In this document: in pieces, positions 7,638 to 15,103 of the stretch
How the letters are laid out: each line of letters starts with the position of its first letter
How positions within the stretch are numbered: the first letter of the stretch is position 1
Origin: JBCCTJ01 sp039198585
GTDB lineage: Bacteria; Bacteroidota; Bacteroidia; Cytophagales; Amoebophilaceae
Reading direction: 5' to 3'
NCBI GenBank assembly: GCA_039198585.1
Contig: JBCCTJ010000015.1
Span: 1-20,956 of the forward strand
Length of the DNA stretch: 20,956 bases
Program-made: the position numbers and the translations under genes
Notes under the pieces: generated by a model
The model's input: the letters and a program-made list of their open reading frames with translations, nothing else
The model's database searches: none
Told to the model about the DNA's origin: nothing

Positions 7638-9827
7638 TTGCAACTTGCTAAAACTATTGTAGTGTCTTATTCTCACAATCAAAAAAAATTTGTAGAGATC
7701 GTCGTGCCTTTAGCTATAGAGAATACACTTACTTATGCTATACCTACTGATTGTAACAAAAAAATAAGAGTAGGCAGTCGGGCTGTTGTTCCTTTTCGCA
7801 GGAGACTCGCAGTAGGGATCATAGAGTCTATTCATACAGAAATTCCTTCCTACCCTGTGCAAGAAATTCTAGCAATACCTGATGATACCTGGTTTTTTAC
7901 TGGCCCGCAGGTTAACCTAATCCAATGGATACATAAATATTATTTGGCGCCTATAGGAAACGTGGTTCGTATGGCTATTGAATCAAGAAAAAGTTATTTT
8001 AAAACTCAGCTAAGGGAAATCAACCCTATCACATGGGAAGCATTTGATGCTCAACTAGCCACTTTTACTGAAATCACTTTCGATGATCTATGTAAGCATG
8101 TAGGCTATGAGGAAGCGATCATTATTCTTACACAGTTAGTTAAATCAAATAGTCTACTGCTTACCCCTTTACTTACAAGGAGTTACTTATTAGAGCAAGT
8201 CAAGCAAGAACAAGGTAAGAGAGAACAGACTAGCTATATCCACCTAAGTAGCGAAATGAAAGTAGCTGTCAACCTGATTAGCACTTTAGTAAAAAGAAAA
8301 AAAAATAGTTACTTAAACAGAGGAACACAAGAAGAGCAGTCTCAAGTTTATAAAGCTTTAGCTGCACAAGTGATGGAGCAAGGAGGGCAAGTTCTCTACC
8401 TATCACCTCGCAAAGAGATGATTCAAGAGATTGTCAAGGACCTCAAGAAAAAGTGGGGAGAGCGAGTGAAAGGCTATCATAGTGGGGTTACATCGAGCAA
8501 AAAGCAAAAGATAGCAGAAGGGGTAGCTGATCATACAATTCACTGTGTAGTAGGACGCCCTGGGGCACTCTTTTTACCTTTTGCTGGCTTAAAGTTGATC
8601 ATCATTAGTGAAGCAGAAGATGTAGCATACAAGCAAATAGGTAAAGCCCCTCGTTATCATGGCAGAGATACTGCTTTAATGTTTGGAAACTATGCCAGTA
8701 TTCCAGTTGTTCTTGGGGACACTACTCCCAGCCTAGAGAGCTACAGCAACATACAAAAAAGTAAGTACCAAGAGGTTACCTTACCTCAACATAGCCAGAG
8801 ATCTTCTCACCTACGTCTAGTAGGTTTAGGTAGCAGACAGGAGTTTCACCCAAAAAGAGATATGATAGCGCCCGCCATGTGGAAACTCATAGACGATGCA
8901 CGAGCTAACTGTCGACCTATAGTAATCATCCACAGCCGTAGAGGTTACGCCAATTACTATGGATGTGGTTCATGTGGGTGGATAGCACGATGTCCTGAGT
9001 GTGAGGTAAGCTTTACCTATCACCAAGCCACACCCACTCTTTTATGTCACTACTGTAAAAAGAAACAAAACCTGCTACCTACCTGCCTTTCTTGTAAGAG
9101 TGAGTCGCTGAAACAGTACGGTATGGGCATAGAGCAAGTAGAAGAGCTTTTCCGTTTTCACTACCCTGAGACTTCCTTAGTGCGCTTGGATATAGATAGT
9201 TTATCTAGTCCAACACAATACCAAAAAGTAATCAAGCAGTGGCATCAAAATCAGATAGCGATGCTGCTGAGTACACCACGTATTATTCGATATCTACCTG
9301 CTACTGATAACAGCTTAGCGATTTTACTAGGTATGGACGAACCACTTAAGTCATCTAATTTTAGGGTGCACGAGCAGCTTTTCTGTGATCTAGTTAGTAT
9401 CCAAGCGCAAGGATATGATTTATTGCTGCAAACAGCTTCCCAAGGGTTACGGCGTATAGCTTACCAAGCCAATGAAAAGGATCTAACATCGTTTTATGAA
9501 GATGTATTAGCAGATCGAAAAATGGTGGGCTATCCTCCTTTTCGTAGATTGGTAAGTATCATGCTAATCCAAAAAGAGAAACCTGTATCGGATATTATCG
9601 CCCAGGAGCTGATACATTTACTCAAAAGATATTTTAATTATCCCTGCTTAGGTCCGCATCAAAGTACCCCAGTAGTCGGACAAAAAGGGATCCCCATTAG
9701 TATTTGGGTATTGCTCCCTCTAGAAGGTCTCGCAGCTGCCAAAAAAAGAGTACACAGATTCATTGCTCAGTGGAACAATAAGCCAACTACCAAGGTCAAA
9801 GTTATCTGGGATGTTGATCCTCTGTAA
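7638..9827 (+). CDS. priA: PriA homologue (primosomal protein N') with all ATPase motifs lost
   Basis: PriA normally restarts collapsed replication forks as a 3'-5' helicase and loads DnaB through PriB/DnaT or related partners. Retained here are the N-terminal DNA-binding part (VEIVVPLAIENTLTYAIP, VGSRAVVPF, WIHKYYLAPIGNVVR), SRRGYANYYGCGSCG, all eight zinc cysteines (443, 446, 452, 455, 470, 473, 483, 486), YGMGIEQVEELF and the C-terminal domain (VGYPPFRRL, GPHQSTP). The catalytic motifs are gone. Walker A (GVTGSGKT) reads NRGTQEEQ (227-234). DEEH reads SEAE (324-327). The motif near GSATPSLE reads GDTTPSLE. GTQM reads STPR (545-548) and KGHDF is absent. GRAGR reads SIQAQG (587-592). The 729-residue frame is unbroken, so it is probably a selected pseudohelicase. 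The start is uncertain (TTG 7638 or GTG 7662). Codon usage looks like its neighbours. Confidence 0.93.
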   Translation: MQLAKTIVVSYSHNQKKFVEIVVPLAIENTLTYAIPTDCNKKIRVGSRAVVPFRRRLAVGIIESIHTEIPSYPVQEILAIPDDTWFFTGPQVNLIQWIHKYYLAPIGNVVRMAIESRKSYFKTQLREINPITWEAFDAQLATFTEITFDDLCKHVGYEEAIIILTQLVKSNSLLLTPLLTRSYLLEQVKQEQGKREQTSYIHLSSEMKVAVNLISTLVKRKKNSYLNRGTQEEQSQVYKALAAQVMEQGGQVLYLSPRKEMIQEIVKDLKKKWGERVKGYHSGVTSSKKQKIAEGVADHTIHCVVGRPGALFLPFAGLKLIIISEAEDVAYKQIGKAPRYHGRDTALMFGNYASIPVVLGDTTPSLESYSNIQKSKYQEVTLPQHSQRSSHLRLVGLGSRQEFHPKRDMIAPAMWKLIDDARANCRPIVIIHSRRGYANYYGCGSCGWIARCPECEVSFTYHQATPTLLCHYCKKKQNLLPTCLSCKSESLKQYGMGIEQVEELFRFHYPETSLVRLDIDSLSSPTQYQKVIKQWHQNQIAMLLSTPRIIRYLPATDNSLAILLGMDEPLKSSNFRVHEQLFCDLVSIQAQGYDLLLQTASQGLRRIAYQANEKDLTSFYEDVLADRKMVGYPPFRRLVSIMLIQKEKPVSDIIAQELIHLLKRYFNYPCLGPHQSTPVVGQKGIPISIWVLLPLEGLAAAKKRVHRFIAQWNNKPTTKVKVIWDVDPL

Positions 9828-9901
9828 GAAAAACAATCATGAGTAGTGATAATCACTGAAAGTATGTTCAGGCAAAAAATGAAGGTACTTCATAACAACG
9901 C

Positions 9902-9931
9902 TTGCAATGACTTGAATAGGTAGTATTATTG
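9902..9931 (+). promoter_or_regulatory. dusB: Probable Bacteroidota-type promoter for dusB-tgt
   Basis: TTG (9902-9904), 19 bases, then TATTATTG (9924-9931), one mismatch from TAnnTTTG. It lies 57 bases before the dusB ATG. A better match is not visible between priA and dusB. Confidence 0.35.
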
Positions 9932-9988
9932 TGCTCCTCATGTAGTCTCAACTAACTAATTAATTTTCTTGAGGAAGCTTTATATTTT

Positions 9989-10972
9989 ATGGTAGAAATA
10001 GGCAATATCAAGCTGGGCAAATTTCCCCTTCTTTTAGCACCTATGGAAGATGTCAGCGATCCTCCTTTTCGTGCGCTTTGTAAGCAACAGGGTGCTGACA
10101 TGATGTATACAGAGTTCATTGCTTCAGAGGGGCTAATCAGGGAGGCAGCCAAAAGTGTACAAAAGCTAGATATTTATACGGAAGAAAAGCCGATTGGTAT
10201 TCAAATATTTGGTGATAAGATAGAGTCTATGCAAGAGGCTGCCCGCATAGCAGAAGCTGCAGGCCCAGATTGTATTGATATCAACTACGGATGTCCCGTC
10301 AAAAAAGTAGCCTGTAAAGGAGCGGGTGCGGGTATATTATTGGATTTACCCAAAATGCAAGCAATGACTAAAGCAATTGTCAAGCAAGTAAAACTCCCTG
10401 TAACCGTTAAAACGCGTCTTGGCTGGGATGACAATACGATTCGTATTATAGAAGTAGCCCAGCGCCTACAAGATGTTGGGGTTCAAGCGCTTACAATTCA
10501 TGGCCGTACAAGAGCACAAATGTATCGTGGCGAGGCTAACTGGGAATATATTGCGGCAGTTAAAAATCATCCCTCTATTACTATACCGATTTTTGGAAAT
10601 GGTGATATTGACACACCTGAAAAAGCATTAAGCTATAAAAATCGCTACCATGTCGATGGCATCATGATAGGCCGGGCTAGTATAGGGAACCCATGGATAT
10701 TTCGTGATATTAAACATTATTTTGCAACTGGAGAGCTATTGCCTCCCCCTACAATCGCTGAAAGAGTAGAAGCAATGCAGCAGCACCTTGCACGCTCTGT
10801 TGCTTGGAAAGGAGAAAAAGTAGGCATTTTTGAAATGCGTCGTCACTATGCCAACTACTTACGGGGGGTTCATACTGCCAAACCATTGCGCTTGCAATTA
10901 GTCAAATCGAGTGATCGGGCCACTGTGGAAGCTATTTTACAAAGTGTTCTTGACTTACCTGATAATCAATAG
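9989..10972 (+). CDS. dusB: tRNA-dihydrouridine synthase, DusB type
   Basis: FMN-dependent reductase that converts uridine to dihydrouridine in the tRNA D loop. The 327-residue protein shows the TIM-barrel start LLLAPMEDVSDPPFR, MYTEFIASEGL, IGIQIFGD, the catalytic-cysteine segment DINYGCPVKKVACKGAGAG (Cys102), PVTVKTRLGWDD, TIHGRTRAQMYRGEANWEYI and the FMN phosphate-binding end FGNGDIDTPEKA / DGIMIGRASIGNPWIF. The C-terminal helical tRNA-binding domain is present. NYGCPVKK and the overall length point to the DusB-like group. The start is an ATG without an evident ribosome binding site. tgt begins 3 bases after the stop, so the two tRNA modification genes almost certainly form one transcript. 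Confidence 0.95.
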   Translation: MVEIGNIKLGKFPLLLAPMEDVSDPPFRALCKQQGADMMYTEFIASEGLIREAAKSVQKLDIYTEEKPIGIQIFGDKIESMQEAARIAEAAGPDCIDINYGCPVKKVACKGAGAGILLDLPKMQAMTKAIVKQVKLPVTVKTRLGWDDNTIRIIEVAQRLQDVGVQALTIHGRTRAQMYRGEANWEYIAAVKNHPSITIPIFGNGDIDTPEKALSYKNRYHVDGIMIGRASIGNPWIFRDIKHYFATGELLPPPTIAERVEAMQQHLARSVAWKGEKVGIFEMRRHYANYLRGVHTAKPLRLQLVKSSDRATVEAILQSVLDLPDNQ

Positions 10973-10975
10973 GCT

Positions 10976-12103
10976 ATGCAATTTACTATTCAGCACGAAG
11001 ATGTAGCTACTCAAGCAAGAACAGGAGTTTTGACTACGGATCATGGTAATATTGCAACGCCTATTTTTATGCCCGTTGGTACGCAAGGTACAGTAAAAGG
11101 AGTAGCACAACGAGTACTAGTAGAAGAAGTGAAAGCACAAATCATTCTTGGCAATACATATCATCTTTATTTACGACCCGGTATTGATATCATAGAGCAG
11201 GCGGGTGGTCTGCACCGTTTTATAGGTTGGCAACAACCTATTCTAACTGATAGTGGAGGATATCAAGTCTACTCTTTGTCAAAACAGCGCAAGATTACAG
11301 AAGAAGGTGTCCACTTTATATCTCCTCTAGATGGCAGCAGGCACTTATTTACACCTGAAAATGCTGTGGATAGACAAAGAAGTATTGGGGCAGATATTAT
11401 CATGGCTTTTGATGAGTGCACACCTTTCCCTTGCACCTATGAGTATGCTCGTCTCTCTATGGAGCGCACACATCGCTGGCTCGATAGATGTGGAAATCAT
11501 TTGATCAAGACTCAGTCACATTATGGATATCAACAAGCTTTCTTCCCTATAGTACAGGGAGGTATTTATCCAGATCTCCGCCGTGCCTCTGCAGATTATA
11601 TAGCAAAAGCTGACTTCCCTGGCAATGCGATTGGGGGAGTATGTCACCCTACAGGTCAGCTCTATGAAGTAACGAAATGGGTATGTGATATTTTGCCAAA
11701 AAATAAACCCCGTTACCTGATGGGCGTAGGCACACCGCAAGATATTCTTGAATCCATTGCTCTTGGGGTTGATATGTTTGACTGTGTGATGCCTACACGA
11801 AATGGACGAAATGGCACACTTTTTACACCAAAAGGTAGAATCAATATCAAAAATCAGTGTTGGAAAAGAGACTTCTCGCCTATTTGCACGTCCTTAGGTA
11901 ATGTTACGAGTGCTGTTTATACCAAAGCTTACTTACATCATCTTATTCGTGTAGGAGAAAGACTGGGCGCTCAGATTGCCACTATTCATAATCTTAGTTT
12001 TTATCTTTGGCTAGTGCAACAAGCAAGACAACATATTAAAATGGGCAATTTTTCCTCTTGGAAAGCAGCTATCATTCCTCAGTTGATGCAAAAAATAACG
12101 TGA
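10976..12103 (+). CDS. tgt: Queuine/preQ1 tRNA-ribosyltransferase (TGT)
   Basis: Exchanges guanine-34 of tRNAs with GUN anticodons for a 7-deazaguanine base in the queuosine pathway. The 375 residues match the family. Visible landmarks are TPIFMPVGTQGTVKG, ILGNTYHLYLRPG, the catalytic-region Asp in ILTDSGGYQVYSL, MAFDECTPF, PIVQGGIYPDLR, MGVGTPQDIL and the nucleophile Asp269 in FDCVMPTRNGRNG. Two things differ from the textbook enzyme. The pocket segment GGLAVGE/GGLSVGE reads GGVCHPTG (220-227). The CxCxxC zinc cysteines are absent before YTKAYLHHL, though the HNLSFYL histidine remains; from memory many Bacteroidota TGTs also lack those cysteines. It is coupled to dusB. The altered pocket could mean a different base (for example queuine from the host), but that is inference. 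Confidence 0.95.
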   Translation: MQFTIQHEDVATQARTGVLTTDHGNIATPIFMPVGTQGTVKGVAQRVLVEEVKAQIILGNTYHLYLRPGIDIIEQAGGLHRFIGWQQPILTDSGGYQVYSLSKQRKITEEGVHFISPLDGSRHLFTPENAVDRQRSIGADIIMAFDECTPFPCTYEYARLSMERTHRWLDRCGNHLIKTQSHYGYQQAFFPIVQGGIYPDLRRASADYIAKADFPGNAIGGVCHPTGQLYEVTKWVCDILPKNKPRYLMGVGTPQDILESIALGVDMFDCVMPTRNGRNGTLFTPKGRINIKNQCWKRDFSPICTSLGNVTSAVYTKAYLHHLIRVGERLGAQIATIHNLSFYLWLVQQARQHIKMGNFSSWKAAIIPQLMQKIT

Positions 12104-12167
12104 TAGACCAATCACTATTTTCTATTTTTACTAATCAATTTTTTGAGGAATCCTTAGCAATCATTTT

Positions 12168-13003
12168 TTGCTACTATCTTGTAAGTATATTTCAAGAAAA
12201 AATAAACCCAAAAAAAGACCTAAAGTCGCACTTATACTGAGTGGAGGGATTGCCCATATAAGTATATTAGAAAGCTTGCATACAGTCGGTATTCCGATTG
12301 ACATGATTGTGGGATGTAGCATCGGATCGGTACTGGGAGTGCTCTATGCGCAGGAAACTTCTCCCAAAAAAATGCATGAACTGATATTCTCTCTTTGACT
12401 TAGGAGCTACAGTTGTCAATTTTTAGGGATTCCTGCCATACAACAGGGTATTCGAGGATATGGATTCTTCAGCACCCATCGATTACGTAAGCTTTTTCAA
12501 AAGCATCTTAAAGTAGAGCGACTTGAAGAGTTATCTACTCCCATGCACGTAGTAGCTACAGAACTACAAAGAGGAGACCTGCACACTTTTTCTAGTGGAT
12601 CAATAGTAGATGCAGTCTGCGCTTCTATCGCCGTTCCTGGATTTTTTGAACCCGTGCAAATTGGCGAAAATCATTATGTAGATGGTAGCATTATCTCAGT
12701 TTTACCTACCCTAACTGCCAGTCAGCTTGGGGCCGATATCATCATCGCCTCAGACGTTTTTCTTGAGCTTGGAAAGGAAAAAAATTTGAGCAGCCTTTGG
12801 TTCAAAATATGGACCATTATACAGAAGGAAAGAAAAGCAGCAAACGAAAACATGGCAGATATTTTACTAAAATCAGGAAGAGAACATTCTCCAGGGATTT
12901 GGCAACAAGAAAGTATTTTACACTATTTCTATGAAGATGGGAAAAAGTAGCGAAATAAAATATCCAAGCGATTCGAGATCTTATAGCACAAAAAAATAGT
13001 TGA
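12168..13003 (+). pseudogene. Broken patatin-like phospholipase (RssA/YlbK type)
   Basis: One frame reads KKRPKVALILSGG-IAHISILESL, GIPIDMIVGCSIGSVLG (nucleophile Ser in GxSxG), then a TGA at 12396-12398. It resumes in the same frame with GYGFFSTHRLRKLFQKHL, TELQRGD, PGFFEPVQIGENHYVDGS (catalytic Asp in DGS) and LGADIIIASDV. Three lesions are visible. First, the GGGAxG oxyanion-hole loop seems shortened by about four residues, SGGIAH instead of SGGGAKGxAH. Second, there is the internal TGA. Third, a shift near 12940 follows: the current frame stops at 12948-12950, while another frame continues with NIQAIRDLIAQKNS to 13001-13003. The apparent start is a TTG at 12168; the frame is open from 12147. 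Such phospholipases are often secreted or host-directed in intracellular bacteria. As it stands the gene is very probably dead. Confidence 0.85.
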
Positions 13004-13077
13004 ATTCATCTCCTAAAAGCTATCAAAATAATCAAAGATATGATCCTGTTTTTAGTCATCAGACAGTAGGTACTCTT

Positions 13078-13171
13078 CTCTCAAAATTTTAAAGCTCACG
13101 GGGAAGCTTAGCGTGGTGAAAATTCGCTTAGTGAGCCTTATTTCTATTGAAAAATAAGCATATTTTGAGAG
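13078..13171. repeat. Nested inverted repeats that can fold as a three-way junction
   Basis: The outer arms CTCTCAAAAT (13078-13087) and ATTTTGAGAG (13162-13171) are perfect 10-base complements. Inside are two adjoining hairpins: GCTCAC 13094-13099 with GTGAGC 13131-13136 (with inner AGCG 13110-13113 / CGCT 13125-13128), and CTTATTT 13137-13143 with AAATAAG 13152-13158. The right outer arm contains the TTTTG that serves as -33 box of the next promoter. It may be a terminator of the broken patatin gene, a small mobile-element remnant, or a regulatory fold. I cannot tell which. Confidence 0.55.
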
Positions 13172-13196
13172 TATTCACTACAAATAAGTAAATTTG
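13163..13196 (+). promoter_or_regulatory. Bacteroidota-type promoter for the first propeller gene
   Basis: TTTTG (13163-13167), 21 bases, then TAAATTTG (13189-13196), an exact TAnnTTTG match. It ends 27 bases before the ATG at 13224. This argues for translation from 13224 and not from the TTG at 13194, which is part of the -7 box itself. Confidence 0.55.
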
Positions 13197-13223
13197 GGCA
13201 ATTTAATTCTATCAATTAAGATC

Positions 13224-14882
13224 ATGCGCGTTCCTATACTATTTGCGATTGTTATCGGTTTTTTAAACCTGAATCATGTATCGATAAAATCAAAAACCCA
13301 ACATGATGTAATTATTCCTCAAGTGCCTCAAACAATAGCTAAGAAGCCTAGTCAGGTCACTACCAAAAAATGGGTCGCTATAAGCTTACTGAGTTCTATC
13401 TTGGTAGTTACTGCTCTTATACTATATTACTCTCTTGCTTCTAGACAAGGTAATGGGACTACTAACTCTATTGAAGTTGGCAATGATGATGAGCCACTTG
13501 CTGATATAAATCCTGATCTAGAAAACGAATCACAATCAACCATTATCAAAAATGGAGAACTCATGCATACCAAAATTATTTATTCTGTAGCAGATGATAA
13601 AGAGGTGATAATCACAAAAGGTGATAAGTGCTATTTATACAATTACCAAAAAGGTGAAGGTGTGTTGATAGCTAATAACACACGCAATATGGAATTGTCT
13701 CACAACCAAAAATTTTTATTAATACTCGATGGTGACCATGTACTACATTTATATGATATGCAACATCGAAAATGCATTAGAGATATACATACTAACGTAA
13801 GGCAGAAATGGAACTTCTATTTTTCTCCTCGTGATCAATATATTGCTGTAACCGTAGAATCAGATCAAGACGCAGACAATTCCAATGAAAAAGAGCTCTT
13901 CCTTTACTCCGTTGCTAATTTAATCAAGGGCAAGAGAGAGCCTGTATACAAGTTTTATACCTATAAGCTTTTTTCTAAATTTTCTGAAGATGAAAATTAT
14001 ATTATTTGTATACATCAAGAACACGAAGATGGCCTATGTACTGCTGTGTTGTATAGGCTATCCCATCCAGATGAAGCGGAGCAGCTATTCAAGCAGATTG
14101 GTTTTATCTATTCATCCTTTGTTAATAGTGATTATTTGATCATAGAATCTCACCCTAAGCCAGGTCTTATGATTTATGATTTAAGAGAAAAACGATTTTT
14201 AGAGATTGGTGAGTTAAACATGCAGGGTATAGCTGGAAATAATTTTATTCCAGATACCCGAGCTATTTTTACCCAAGACAATCAATACTTCTTAGTACTT
14301 CAACAAAGGAAAGATGAGGGTACAAGGCTTGCTTTTTACAAACAAGAAGATCTCACACTCTTTTATAATATTATTATTCGTTTTACTAAATATAAAATAT
14401 GCAATTTGTATGACAATATCTTCATAATAGAATATAATAATCAATTAGATTTTCATGATCTCACCCAAAAAAGGCAAGTAGCCTCTTGCCATATACCAGA
14501 TAATATTAAGTTTTATTGCTTTATAAGCTATTGTGTACCAGAAGTGGTTTTTGAAACAACATATGCGATTAACGATAAAAATGTATACAAGGTTATTACT
14601 TATGATATTGAACAAAAAAGGGTAGTTTGTTCTTTAGGCTTACCCAAAAACGAAGAAATAGAAGGTTTATCTCCAAGTGAGAAATTTTTTAGCTTAAAAG
14701 GAGACAATGGTAATCTTATTATTTATCAAACCTTTAGCAGTCAAATCATCTTTAAGCAAGATAATGTGTTTAATTATTCACTTCAATCCAACGAAAATGG
14801 AGAAGATATTTTGCATATAATTACTAAGCAAGGCAGGGCTGAGCAAGTGAATTTGTCCCGGTATGGATCCCCTATTAACTAA
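13224..14882 (+). CDS. Membrane-anchored beta-propeller protein of unknown function
   Basis: About 552 residues from the ATG at 13224. It opens with a signal-like segment (MRVPILFAIVIGFLNLNHVS), a linker with SQVTTK and a transmembrane helix (WVAISLLSSILVVTALILYY). An acidic spacer follows (NDDEPLADINPDLEN). The rest is a repetitive beta-rich domain with recurrent blade-like units: LSHNQKFLLILDGDHVLHLY, FSPRDQYIAV, LFLYSVANL, FSEDENYIICI, FTQDNQYFLVLQ and SPSEKFFSLKGDNGNLIIY. This pattern suggests a WD40/TolB-like propeller, probably six to eight blades, lying outside the cytoplasmic membrane. No catalytic residues can be named. A second, 5'-truncated copy follows directly. A role in protein-protein contact at the cell surface or with the host is inference. 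Confidence 0.8.
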   Translation: MRVPILFAIVIGFLNLNHVSIKSKTQHDVIIPQVPQTIAKKPSQVTTKKWVAISLLSSILVVTALILYYSLASRQGNGTTNSIEVGNDDEPLADINPDLENESQSTIIKNGELMHTKIIYSVADDKEVIITKGDKCYLYNYQKGEGVLIANNTRNMELSHNQKFLLILDGDHVLHLYDMQHRKCIRDIHTNVRQKWNFYFSPRDQYIAVTVESDQDADNSNEKELFLYSVANLIKGKREPVYKFYTYKLFSKFSEDENYIICIHQEHEDGLCTAVLYRLSHPDEAEQLFKQIGFIYSSFVNSDYLIIESHPKPGLMIYDLREKRFLEIGELNMQGIAGNNFIPDTRAIFTQDNQYFLVLQQRKDEGTRLAFYKQEDLTLFYNIIIRFTKYKICNLYDNIFIIEYNNQLDFHDLTQKRQVASCHIPDNIKFYCFISYCVPEVVFETTYAINDKNVYKVITYDIEQKRVVCSLGLPKNEEIEGLSPSEKFFSLKGDNGNLIIYQTFSSQIIFKQDNVFNYSLQSNENGEDILHIITKQGRAEQVNLSRYGSPIN

Positions 14883-15103
14883 ATACGCATTTCTATACCT
14901 ATTTACGATCTTCTAGAGAAGGCAGTCATGATGAACCAACTGCTGATATAAACCCTGATCTAGAAAGCGCAACGGAATCAACTGTTATCAAGAATGGAGA
15001 ACTCAGTGGTGCCAAGATTTTTTACTGCCTAGCAGGTGGTAAAGAGGCAATAATCGCAAAAAGTAATCAGCTCTATTTATACAACTATCAAGTAAATGAA
15101 GGT
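14879..15103 (+). pseudogene. Start-less upstream part of the second propeller copy
   Basis: In the frame of the downstream gene this stretch reads SSREGSHDEP, then TADINPDLESATES, then TVIKNGELSGAKIFY. It parallels residues just after the transmembrane helix of the first propeller protein (NDDEPLADINPDLEN, TIIKNGEL). It contains no stop but also no ATG, GTG or TTG in frame. It opens at 14879 and overlaps the TAA (14880-14882) of the first gene by a few bases. The signal peptide and helix were therefore not duplicated, or have been lost. Confidence 0.75.

Noticed and set aside
9845..9857. Palindrome AGTGAT-A-ATCACT after priA
   Set aside because: Short, no T tract, does not act as a convincing terminator or operator.
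11860..11950. Loss of the Tgt zinc cysteines as a novelty
   Set aside because: As far as I recall many Bacteroidota TGTs also lack the CxCxxC motif, so it is probably a lineage trait; noted in the feature only.
13194..13223. Upstream TTG start for the first propeller protein
   Set aside because: The TTG is part of the TAAATTTG promoter box, so it cannot be in the main transcript.
14870..14890. Programmed -1 frameshift joining the two propeller genes
   Set aside because: The -1 frame has a stop at 14876-14878 and the zero frame stops at 14880-14882, leaving a single codon for slippage and no slippery heptamer.
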